Program-made: the position numbers and the translations under genes
The notes under the pieces: generated by a model
What the model was told of the DNA's origin: nothing
What the model saw: the letters and a program-made list of their open reading frames with translations, nothing else
The model's database searches: none
Shown here: positions 36,197 to 45,132 of the stretch, one piece after another
Layout of the letters: each line of letters starts with the position of its first letter
Position numbering within the stretch: position 1 is the first letter of the stretch
NCBI GenBank assembly: GCA_028284775.1
Contig: JANQRB010000171.1
Coordinates: forward strand, 1-64,000
DNA length: 64,000 nt
Direction: 5' to 3'
DNA from: Candidatus Kapaibacterium sp.
Lineage (GTDB): Bacteria > Bacteroidota > Ignavibacteria > Kapaibacteriales > UBA7675

Positions 36197-39100
36197 TTAC
36201 CGCAGCAAAGAAAATGTCGTGTTTACACTCTGCGAGCCGGCTTCGAGACGCAGGAAATACAGACCACTGGTATAGCTGTCGGCATTCCATTCAACTGAGT
36301 GTCTGCCGGCGCTGTAGTCGCCTTCATGCACGACATCGATGCTGCGCCCGAGCGCGTCGCTCAGGACGAGGCGTACGGCCGCGCTCTGCGGCAGCTCGAA
36401 AGTCAGTGCGACAATGCCCCTGCCGGGATTGGGCGCCACGACAAGGGAGGCGCTTGCTTCGGCGCCGGCATCCGGCAGAATCGGAGCATTATCGCTGCCA
36501 TTCTGCTTAAACAAAACAGAAGCCTGGCGCAGGTCCATCAGTATCGTCGACTCATAAACACGGACATGATTTTCATAAGTCTGACCATAGCCGGGATCGG
36601 AGTCCTTGGCATCCAGATTTACGATGCGCCACTGCGCATCCACGGTCAATGGATTGGCGAAGCCCGCCAGAGCCGTCTGATAACTAAGGCGAGCCGAAGG
36701 GTTGTCGCCAAGCCGTTCGTGAATTTCGCCTTCCTGCAGGAGCCCCGTCAGCCGCATGATATCCGATTCCGTCACGTCGGCGGCGATCGTGCTGAAATCC
36801 TGCTTCAGGTTTAACAGATTCTGTTGCATGTCATTGGCCCAGCTAACGATTTGCATCGCGCGAAATCCCGCTCTGTAGCGGCAGGCATCGTCCGAGAATC
36901 GGTCCATAAGTTTGAGGCGCGCCGCGCTCAGCATATTGTCGAGCTCGGGATCAATCGGGTCATAATCAACCGCCGAGCGATTGTCTTCGATTTCGGGGCA
37001 GAAGATGTTAGCGCCCGCATTCGGACATTCAGTGGTCGTTTGAGGCTCGCAGCCCAGTCGTAGCAGCGCCCCCTGGTCATTCGGATTGGCGCTGACCTGC
37101 GGGTTGTTTGAGCGCAGCGGCTGGCCCATCGGCGGATTGCGCCAGTTATTTGTCGATCCATCAAGCGCGCCGGGTTGACTGATATCGGAATAATATAAGT
37201 GGAAATCCGTTTCTTCGGCCAGAACATTGCGACCGCACTCGATGCGCAATATCGCGCTTTCACCCTGCAGATGGATATCCTGATTTTGTGTCCAGGCCGC
37301 GTCCTTAAACACATTCTGCAGGCTTGCAAGGGGCACGGCGGCTGTAAACTCATTGTGACCATATTGTGCCCGTGCCATGCCGGGAGACGAAACCACCGGC
37401 CAACCGACAAGATTGAGATGACCGTTAACATTGTGCAGGCCGGCGAGATAGTTTTCGATGTCGTTCCCTCGCAGCGCCTTGCGATCACCGCCAAGGACGT
37501 GGACAGCCGTGTTGCATTCCAGGTAATCATTGTCGATGACCTTGTTTTCAAGCGTCCCTTCGAAGACATTGCCGAACTCGACGCGGGTGAAATCGTTGGC
37601 GCAGATGTCCAGTGTACCATTTTCGTCATGGCTGCCGATGTCGCATTGATCAAAGCGCGAGGCAGTGACTGCGGCATAGCCATTCTCTTCGGTCGCCACG
37701 CCGATGCGCAAAAACTTGAAGTCGCAATCGTTGATTTGCACCCACTGGTAGCCGCTGATTTTCATACCGCTAAGCGGATATTCGCCCTGGGGGTTCCCGA
37801 CATAGTCGCGCGCGCCCTGAAGGTCCTCAAACTCGCAGTTGTCAATAACAAGACTCGGCATCAATACAGGCACGGCAATACCATTCATTAAACCGGTATA
37901 ATCGTGCTGCATCTCGAGCAGTGTGTTGAACTTCCCGGCAACCACATCGCGGTGGGCGCGGAATTTGCTTTCACGGATTGAGCCAATCACATAGTAGTGC
38001 TGCGTAAACAACTTAACATCGATAAAATTGGTATAGCTTATGTCGATATTGGGAGCATCCGATTCAACTGCTGAGAAATCAAGCGGAATGCTCAGGTTGA
38101 TACGCGCCGGCGCAATGACCTGTTGAAAATTGATACTACGCGCCAGTCTTCCGCTGACTTTGATCCGCGCTTCCTTTGTGCCGTCAAAGTAAAAACCGCC
38201 CGCGCCGCTGTAAGCATTGTCCGCCTCATTCGGCAGTTCCAGATGGCAGCCGGGCTGCACATCCATCAGGCCGTTAATGTCAAAGGCATCAATGCTGACG
38301 TAGGCACCGGCTTCCAGGAGCAGCTCCGCATCATGACGAAAGGGCGGCACCAATTCTTCACCCTCGATTTCCACGAGACAATTGATTTCGGTGCGCCAGA
38401 TACGATCGTCCGATGGTTTGCCTTTAACAATCAGTTTTCCTTCGGGCTTGACAAGGATTTTGCGAACGCTGTTACTTGCGATAATCGAAGGATAGACGAG
38501 CTCCAGGGTGCCGTGGACTATCAGGTCTTCGCTGCCGTTCAGGTTCACTTCGCCGCCGGGCTGCAAGCGAAGCGTAGCGCCCTCCTCTATTATCAGGGAG
38601 GCATTGCCGTCGAGCGAGACCTTGCCATAAATTTCGGATACAGTTGACTCGTGGGCCAAAGAAGGGTCGAGGTTAACAATCCGTAGCTCATTGCGGGTCG
38701 CTCCACCGGAAGTGAAACGCAGGTCGTCCAGCTTCAGCCGGCCGCTTAAACTGACATTTTCAATATAGCCGGTAGCCGCAATTTTGCCGGGCGCTGCTTC
38801 CGCTCCAACCGGCGCGAGACAGCTGATGCCATTGTCTGCCGCCGCGCTGTTGGACTGCACGATGCCGTCGATGCAGAGCATGCGATCGCCGGGAACGTTC
38901 AGGACGGTGTTCAGGCCGTCGAGGCGGGTTACGCCCTGGTTGTTATGATCTTCGCCCGGCATATCGGCGCCACCCCAATCCAGGACATTTAATACGAGAT
39001 CGCTCTGCTGACCGTCCCCATTCCGATCTTCGTCGGGAGAGAGATCACGCAGCTCGTTAACTTTCGATCCGAAATGCATCAGCGCGACACCGTGAACAAC

Positions 39101-40645
39101 ATGGTTGCTCGTCAGATTCGCCGACGCACTGTATTCGTAGTCGCCCTTGACGGGAATCGAATGCGCCACCACGCGAAAGAAATTCACCATGCCGAAGCCC
39201 ATACGCTGCGCCCATGAACGCTTGAGCTCGTCACCCGTCTGCACCAGATATTCGAACTGCAGATCGTCGCGATCAACGAAGTAGCGGGATAGTTGCGTTG
39301 TGTTCCAGTTAGCGTTGGGCGGCAGGTTCAGCGTACGATCCGTACCGTTTACATAACGTTCTACGGTAGTCGGAAAATCTTGACTCGGAATGTCAGCGAT
39401 TTTTTCGGCTGTAAAGGTAATGATATCATAGGCCTTGGCGTGCAGAGCACTCGAGAAACGATCGGCGCCCGTCAGACCAAGGTAGGCATCGACAGTACGC
39501 ATCAGTCCGACCAAACCGCCGATATAAGGCGAAGCGCGCGATGTAGACCCGTACCAGGGGCCGTAGCGTTCATCATTCTGCTGTTGGGATTGGGCGTCTT
39601 CAGCATATCGGCCCGATATCTGGTTCAAGGGCATTACAACATCGATAAACGCCCGCTCCTTGGCGATTCGGCGGTTGAAGGGGTCGGAGTCGGTGGAAAA
39701 CTTGTCGACGCCGGCCGAAAAATTCCAGTCGTCAATGAAACGATATCTCGTGTTGTCAAAGTAATTTCCACCGGCATTGGGACAAATTCCCTGTCCCCCC
39801 TCATCGGGACATGTTCCTTCGAACAGTTCGGGTTGCTGCTGCAATAAGTCAAAGAGGTCGATAAACTCGCCGTCGGCCACCGCGCCGACCGACAAGATCT
39901 TTATATCCTCGGCCGGACTGGCGCCGATAATGACATTAGCGCCCGCCCACTCCCGTTGATACGGTCCTATATCGTCACCAAAAATTGCACCGAATTCCCA
40001 GGTATGGTTACCGGCGCCGCAAGCCACCACAGCTCCGCTCTCGATGGCATTATGGTAACCGCCGCTGCCGGAGTTTGTCACCACGGCCGCAATTTGCGTT
40101 CCCGACGTCTGCGGGTCGACGTCGAACAGCGCGTAGTCGTTAAATGGATTGGTTGCCAGTGCGATACAATTGGGCGCGACACCGACGATGCCGACACCAT
40201 TGTGTGCTGCCACAGCGAGTATCAGATCGGAAAAGTGATGATCATCGGCAGGCAGCGGCCGCGCGCGAAAATTCGGATTGCTGTTTGCAATACTGCGGAA
40301 ATTGCCGATGCTCTCACTAATATCCGGATGTGTGCCGTTGTTGTACTCATTGTCGTGTAAATGTCCGTTGGGATCGGATATCGAAAGAACGAAATCAGGA
40401 CTGCCCTTCGTTATCTCCCAGGCCATTGGAATATGCGCCTCGTAAAAGCTCCACTGCCAGCCCAGACGATGCATATCGGTGCGGACATGCTGACCGGCAT
40501 TAGGTATTTCGCTCAAAGGAATACCGGGCTGTAGAGCAGGATCGGTCGGCAGAGTCTGCGCCCCTACCTGTAAACTCAGGGCATAACAGGCCACGACATA
40601 GAGGCCGAGACAGCAGAGTGCAGATTTCCTTGATATTTTGCTCAT
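36197..40645 (-). CDS. Giant subtilisin-like (S8) protease with beta-helix region and T9SS sorting domain
   Basis: About 1482 residues from ATG 40645 (MSKISRKSALCC), which puts a signal peptide (GLYVVACYALSLQVGAQ) at the start. ATG 40705, with AGGATT upstream, is an alternative adding 20 polar residues. S8 catalytic blocks: LSISDPNG (Asp, ~92), DDHHFSDL followed by GVGIVGVAP (His, ~137), VVACGAGNH (oxyanion Asn, ~213) and GSTSRASPYIGG (Ser, ~367). The His motif is HHFSD, not the usual HGTHV. The middle has parallel beta-helix-like repeats (LIVHGTLELVYPS, AYVSIDAFDINGLMDVQPGCHLEL). The C-terminus is a T9SS type A domain (VVAPNPGRGIVALTFELP, LSDALGRSID, GLYFLRLEAG). A secreted, probably surface-held protease. 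Confidence 0.85.
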   Translation of the reverse strand: MSKISRKSALCCLGLYVVACYALSLQVGAQTLPTDPALQPGIPLSEIPNAGQHVRTDMHRLGWQWSFYEAHIPMAWEITKGSPDFVLSISDPNGHLHDNEYNNGTHPDISESIGNFRSIANSNPNFRARPLPADDHHFSDLILAVAAHNGVGIVGVAPNCIALATNPFNDYALFDVDPQTSGTQIAAVVTNSGSGGYHNAIESGAVVACGAGNHTWEFGAIFGDDIGPYQREWAGANVIIGASPAEDIKILSVGAVADGEFIDLFDLLQQQPELFEGTCPDEGGQGICPNAGGNYFDNTRYRFIDDWNFSAGVDKFSTDSDPFNRRIAKERAFIDVVMPLNQISGRYAEDAQSQQQNDERYGPWYGSTSRASPYIGGLVGLMRTVDAYLGLTGADRFSSALHAKAYDIITFTAEKIADIPSQDFPTTVERYVNGTDRTLNLPPNANWNTTQLSRYFVDRDDLQFEYLVQTGDELKRSWAQRMGFGMVNFFRVVAHSIPVKGDYEYSASANLTSNHVVHGVALMHFGSKVNELRDLSPDEDRNGDGQQSDLVLNVLDWGGADMPGEDHNNQGVTRLDGLNTVLNVPGDRMLCIDGIVQSNSAAADNGISCLAPVGAEAAPGKIAATGYIENVSLSGRLKLDDLRFTSGGATRNELRIVNLDPSLAHESTVSEIYGKVSLDGNASLIIEEGATLRLQPGGEVNLNGSEDLIVHGTLELVYPSIIASNSVRKILVKPEGKLIVKGKPSDDRIWRTEINCLVEIEGEELVPPFRHDAELLLEAGAYVSIDAFDINGLMDVQPGCHLELPNEADNAYSGAGGFYFDGTKEARIKVSGRLARSINFQQVIAPARINLSIPLDFSAVESDAPNIDISYTNFIDVKLFTQHYYVIGSIRESKFRAHRDVVAGKFNTLLEMQHDYTGLMNGIAVPVLMPSLVIDNCEFEDLQGARDYVGNPQGEYPLSGMKISGYQWVQINDCDFKFLRIGVATEENGYAAVTASRFDQCDIGSHDENGTLDICANDFTRVEFGNVFEGTLENKVIDNDYLECNTAVHVLGGDRKALRGNDIENYLAGLHNVNGHLNLVGWPVVSSPGMARAQYGHNEFTAAVPLASLQNVFKDAAWTQNQDIHLQGESAILRIECGRNVLAEETDFHLYYSDISQPGALDGSTNNWRNPPMGQPLRSNNPQVSANPNDQGALLRLGCEPQTTTECPNAGANIFCPEIEDNRSAVDYDPIDPELDNMLSAARLKLMDRFSDDACRYRAGFRAMQIVSWANDMQQNLLNLKQDFSTIAADVTESDIMRLTGLLQEGEIHERLGDNPSARLSYQTALAGFANPLTVDAQWRIVNLDAKDSDPGYGQTYENHVRVYESTILMDLRQASVLFKQNGSDNAPILPDAGAEASASLVVAPNPGRGIVALTFELPQSAAVRLVLSDALGRSIDVVHEGDYSAGRHSVEWNADSYTSGLYFLRLEAGSQSVNTTFSLLR

Positions 40646-41354
40646 CTCCTCCTGCCTGTTGCGCTCCGGCTGGATAGTCCTTGCACGTTTTTCTTGACTT
40701 TTCATGGTATCGAATCCTGAATGTAAGCGATTTGTTTTACGATAGGATTGACCTCGCTGCCGTGTTGCCGCTCGGATAGTGACCGCCCATGCTCGCCGAA
40801 CCGCTCCCGATTCGTACAGCCAGACAGCCACCCTCCAAACGTCACTCTCAACAAATTCTCATGATCGGCACGGTCAAGTAAGAATGCAGCCAAAGGAAAA
40901 ATTCCACAAAACAAGGCAGGAGATTTCGATAAGTCCGGCTGAGCAGAAAAATTCGGCTGCAATCCTGATATTCCGACTGGTATACTGTCGGTCCGTTTTT
41001 GGGGATTACGGTGGTGAATCCCACGCCCGGGATTGCTGTATGCCACTGATTAGATCCGACAGCATAATAGTACTTGCGGTTAATCGTTAAACAAATCATG
41101 CAAACAAACACTACGGGGCTCTGGCGAGTGAAGAACGACGGTGGGTTTAGTGAGGAATAAGAGCTCTCAAACGGATAACCAGGCTAACCACTTAGTCCGT
41201 TCACTCGATTCTGGCTTCCCGCAACATAAGATTTTGGTCTTTACAATGCCTCCGCTTGCAGCCGCTACCGCCGATGAATGACACAACAGCAATTGACGCC
41301 CAAGCCCATCAGCCTTAACATCATTTCGAGCCGAAAAAATTGTCCGATTCACAT
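40646..41354. other. Intergenic region of ~700 bases, no gene seen
   Basis: Frames of 60-114 codons on both strands overlap each other and the subtilase leader and carry no recognised domain. The region should hold the promoters of the subtilase gene (-) and the DUF5995-like gene (+); I cannot place the former. Confidence 0.4.
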
Positions 41355-41375
41355 TTGGAATAACATTTGTTCCAA
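41355..41375. promoter_or_regulatory. Inverted repeat upstream of the DUF5995-like gene (possible operator)
   Basis: TTGGAA-N9-TTCCAA, only 18 bases before ATG 41394 and just upstream of TATATTAG. Position and symmetry fit a dimeric repressor site or promoter-overlapping operator. The start codon has AGGAT immediately before it, which is too close for a normal ribosome site. Confidence 0.4.
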
Positions 41376-41393
41376 TTCACACTATATTAGGAT

Positions 41394-42143
41394 ATGAAAG
41401 CAACAACAATTGACGAAGTCATTGAATTTCTCGATAACATCATTGACAACCGCCGCGCCGAAGATAGTAAACTGGCCTACTTTCCGGTTCTCTATCGTAA
41501 GGTAACCATAGCAGTCAAACAAGGAATCGCAAAGGAGGAGTTCGACGATAATCCGCGAATGGAGCGCCTGGACGTTATTTTTGCCAACCGATACCTTGAG
41601 GCGTACTCACAATTCGAGATGGGAAAGCCCCTTACGGCCTCCTGGCAGGTAGCCTTTGATGCCGCCACCGACTTTTGGCCGCTCATACTTCAACACTTGC
41701 TATTGGGCATCAACGCGCATATCAACCTGGATCTGGGAATCGCCGCCGCCGAGTGCGCGCCGGGCAATGAGCTTGCATCGCTCAAATCCGACTTCGACCG
41801 AATAAATGCGATTCTGGCCGGAATGGTGGAGGGAGTTCAGGCGGATATTAACAAAGTATCGCCGCTGATTGGGCTGCTGGATTCCGTCGCCGGTAAACTT
41901 GATGAAAGACTCGTAGACTTCAGCATTCGGATTGCACGCGACGGCGCCTGGGAATTTGCAGGGAAACTGGCGGTAGCAGATGCCGACGAACGCAGGGCAT
42001 TAATCGCGCAGCGCGATGCTTCAATCGCCTGGCTTGGCCGGGATATTCGGCGTCCCGGTATATTTCTGGGCTCCGTTGCCGCTATGATAAGGCTCTTCGA
42101 ATGGGCGCCGGTGGGCCAGGTAATTGAAGTATTGGAATCCTAG
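41394..42143 (+). CDS. DUF5995-like protein
   Basis: 249 residues, soluble, no signal peptide. It resembles the DUF5995 family in its central helical block: AEDSKLAYFPVLYRKVT, ANRYLEAYSQFEMGKPLTASW and LLLGINAHINLDLGIAAAE, with conserved acidic and His residues that could bind a metal. No function is established for the family. The gene stands alone on the plus strand between two large minus-strand genes, with an inverted repeat directly upstream. The family call is from memory of the LLGINAHI motif and needs a profile search. Confidence 0.65.
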   Translation: MKATTIDEVIEFLDNIIDNRRAEDSKLAYFPVLYRKVTIAVKQGIAKEEFDDNPRMERLDVIFANRYLEAYSQFEMGKPLTASWQVAFDAATDFWPLILQHLLLGINAHINLDLGIAAAECAPGNELASLKSDFDRINAILAGMVEGVQADINKVSPLIGLLDSVAGKLDERLVDFSIRIARDGAWEFAGKLAVADADERRALIAQRDASIAWLGRDIRRPGIFLGSVAAMIRLFEWAPVGQVIEVLES

Positions 42144-42501
42144 CTGCAGCGAGCAATTCAATTGGCTGTTAACTGTTAAACCTTCTTGATGTCTCAACCC
42201 GAAAATAGGCACCCGCAGATTGCATCTCTTAACCAGCTAAAGTAAATCTTGAGATCCAATCCAAACAGCCGTTCTCGGCATTCAGTCTGAATGGTAAGCT
42301 ATTACATATCCGGTCGCGATTGCCATTCAATACCACTGTTCAAAATATCGCAGGACGGAGTGCCGAATTTAATCAACAATATGCCACTAACATTGCGGGA
42401 TGATAAACTCACAGAATCACAGAGCACGCCATTTTTGCCCGCTTTAACAAGCACCTCCGATCAACCGCGCCTACGGTTCATCTCTTACAAGTCGGGAGAA
42501 T
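42144..42501. other. Intergenic region, no gene seen
   Basis: About 360 bases between the convergent ends of the DUF5995-like gene and the fourth TPR/half-CHAT gene. It is too short to contain a catalytic CHAT half and has no frame resembling one. Confidence 0.5.
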
Positions 42502-44934
42502 TCAAAACTTAGGTGCGAAGCCGCCGAGAACGTCGCCGCTTTCGTTCGTGCGGCTGTAAAACCGTCCGGACTTTAGCGCCAGCGCCGCAGAATAACTGTA
42601 GGCTATCTGAAAACGTTTGATCAGATAAGGCAGGACGCTATAGTCGGATTCCTGGGCGGATATTGGCTTCGTGAGCAATGCCTCGAATGGGACATAGGTA
42701 AGGACATCATCGGGAATAATCAAAATTTTTGCGCCTTCGAACTTTGGCTCGAGCGGCTCGAACAGAACTTGATAGAGGCGATGAGCATAGCGGGTATAAA
42801 GCGGGAAGTCATGCTCGACAATCCCCTGACGCAGGCGCTGAATGTCAGTGCGAAAGTTACTGTCGAGCTCAGAGGTGAGGATCTCGCAGGTGTGGGCAGT
42901 GATGACGAGCGCGTAGAGGCTGGAATCACCGACAAAGTACTCAACAACAGCATCCTGTTCGCCCAAGAGTTTATGCCGTACTGAGTCCAGCGAGCTTGCC
43001 TCTGTTTGATACTTTACTTCGTAGTACACCGGATAGTCTTTTTCGAGGCTATTGATCAACTGCTCATACTCGCGCTGCAGTTGCAGAAGTACTTTGTGCA
43101 ATTCCGCTTGCGCAGCGGCTTCTGACGAGTCTTTTGCGGCACCGGATGCAACAGAAGCATTATATTGATCTTCCCAGAAAGCAAGACGATACTTCAGCCG
43201 CCGCTCGTATCGCAGAATCGAATCGGGAATAGCAGCAAAGCCCTTCGCCCGCCGGTTTAATATCGACTGCCAGAAAAGAAATGATTTGTTTTGTTCCATG
43301 AAGTGAAGGGCATAGTCGGCATACTGCGCGCCCCCGCTGGCATCCATTAAACGCTGTGATGTTTTGATTCCCCGCTCGAATACAGACAGTAGTTCGCTTG
43401 CAAAATAAATTTTCGACGATTCCGATCGCGAGCCCAGTCGCATGGATTCCGAAATGCGGATAATCTCAAGGTCCAGGTCCAGCACCTGTTTCAAGATGCT
43501 CAGCGAATCGGCTTTGTCACCGACGGTTGCCAGCAACACATCAGCCTTGCTGTTAAGACCGTTTAAAACTTCAATGTAGGCCTTCGTACTCAAAGATCGC
43601 GCACTGGTATCCCGACTGCCGTACGCGCTGCCACCGCGCGCAAGTTGAATACAGCGATCAAAATACTCCAGCGCCTTCGCCGCAGCGCCTTGCTCCTGGT
43701 AGCATTGAGCCATCCCTGAATACGCTTCAACGATCTTCCATTTGTGAAACGACGTTTTGGTTGACTCCGTCTGAATCAAAGACAGGGTCCGGTTAAAGGC
43801 GGCCATTGCGGAATCCGTTTCTTTCATTGCGGTGAAGACAAAGCCGCGCGCTAAGGGTATTTCGGCCAGGTTAATGCGTAGCTCTTCAGGGGGCAGTTGC
43901 AGTCTGGCAAGGATTGCCTCGGCAGAGTCCAGCGAGCTGTGAGCTGCGTTGAATTCACCCATGCTGCGCTGCACCATCGCAAGCATCCGATAGACACGAA
44001 ACAAAGACAGATGCGATGTGCCCAGGGCCTCACGATAGATACGCTGCGCCTTCCGATACCACATCAGGGCTTGATCCAACTCTTGCTTATGGTAGAATGC
44101 ACCGGCTATGCCGTAACAGGTATTCGCCACGGATCGATGACTTTCGCCAAACAGCTCACGTTTAATGTCATAGGAATGATTGTAGTATTTAAGTGCTTTT
44201 TCCAGGTCCGATTGGCCAGTGCCAACGCAATTGCCCATTCCGTTGTACACGGCGGCAACCTGAAAACTACGCTCGCCATAGGCCGCGATCGAATGGGGCA
44301 AACACAATTCGAGACACTCCAGCGCCGTTTCACTGTCACGCAGCCGCTGATAGAGGAGATTGCTGTAATAGTAATCATCGTGCAGCAATTTGTGTCGCTC
44401 TTCACTATCGACCCTGCGATCGAGAGCCAGGTGAATCGACCTTCCGTAGTATTGAATCGCGCTGTCGATTTCCCAATGACCCGAATAGGTTTTGGCAAGA
44501 ACGTTGTAGCACCAGGCGCGTGCCAGCGCCACACGGCCTGAATCAGCTCGCTCACGACAAAGAGCAAGCGCCGTGTCGATGTAGTTGCGAACGGTCTCAA
44601 GATCGTTGCTGATATGGCGAATACACTCGGCCTGGTTGTAATAAGTCTGTACGACGCCGTACCAGTCATACAGCTTGCTGTAGGTCGTTCGCGCCTCAGT
44701 GAGATAATAGCGAATGCTATCCATGTCATAGGTTGTCCGGCGCAAAATCATCGCGCGCCGGCGAAGTTCATCGGCGCGCCGGAGTTTTTCGGTACGCTCG
44801 CGATCTTCCGCGCGCAGCAAGGACAATTCCAGAATTTCCGACGGAAGAAAATTCCAAAGCAGCGATCCGATAATTGTCAGTAGTACAATGGCGAGCAATG
44901 TTCGGCGGCTTGCGCCTGGCTGAATCCCTGTCAT
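42502..44934 (-). CDS. Membrane-anchored TPR protein with N-terminal half of CHAT domain (fourth, divergent copy)
   Basis: 810 residues from ATG 44934 (MTGIQPGASRR), with AAGGA upstream. N-terminal anchor TLLAIVLLTIIGSLLWNF, then a charged coiled segment, TPR repeats (SDLEKALKYYNHSYDIKRELF, QELDQALMWYRKAQRIYREAL), a linker helix and half-CHAT: DAVVEYFVGDSSLYALVITA, AKILIIPDDVLTYVPFEALL, FQIAYSYSAALAL, ending exactly at GGFAPKF. It is clearly diverged from the three tandem copies, yet stops at the same fold position. No catalytic half is adjacent. Upstream starts up to 45012 are possible but would precede the anchor with polar residues. Confidence 0.83.
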   Translation of the reverse strand: MTGIQPGASRRTLLAIVLLTIIGSLLWNFLPSEILELSLLRAEDRERTEKLRRADELRRRAMILRRTTYDMDSIRYYLTEARTTYSKLYDWYGVVQTYYNQAECIRHISNDLETVRNYIDTALALCRERADSGRVALARAWCYNVLAKTYSGHWEIDSAIQYYGRSIHLALDRRVDSEERHKLLHDDYYYSNLLYQRLRDSETALECLELCLPHSIAAYGERSFQVAAVYNGMGNCVGTGQSDLEKALKYYNHSYDIKRELFGESHRSVANTCYGIAGAFYHKQELDQALMWYRKAQRIYREALGTSHLSLFRVYRMLAMVQRSMGEFNAAHSSLDSAEAILARLQLPPEELRINLAEIPLARGFVFTAMKETDSAMAAFNRTLSLIQTESTKTSFHKWKIVEAYSGMAQCYQEQGAAAKALEYFDRCIQLARGGSAYGSRDTSARSLSTKAYIEVLNGLNSKADVLLATVGDKADSLSILKQVLDLDLEIIRISESMRLGSRSESSKIYFASELLSVFERGIKTSQRLMDASGGAQYADYALHFMEQNKSFLFWQSILNRRAKGFAAIPDSILRYERRLKYRLAFWEDQYNASVASGAAKDSSEAAAQAELHKVLLQLQREYEQLINSLEKDYPVYYEVKYQTEASSLDSVRHKLLGEQDAVVEYFVGDSSLYALVITAHTCEILTSELDSNFRTDIQRLRQGIVEHDFPLYTRYAHRLYQVLFEPLEPKFEGAKILIIPDDVLTYVPFEALLTKPISAQESDYSVLPYLIKRFQIAYSYSAALALKSGRFYSRTNESGDVLGGFAPKF

Positions 44935-45132
44935 AGCGAGTCCTTGGTAACACAATAGCTGCCCGTTAATTCCCTGCCGGAAAATCAATCGCTCTGATGC
45001 CGACTGCAGCATGCCGAATCCGTCGCAGACTTTTATCTCTCTACCATTGTCCTCAACATGGCGCGCAGCGATTTCGGCAAGAGATCATACATTGCGAGCG
45101 ACACATTTTCAGCCGGTCGTGTACAGCGCCAT

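Noticed and set aside
37199..37891. 230-codon plus-strand frame inside the subtilase gene
   Set aside because: Antisense shadow of the beta-helix region, with no ribosome site.
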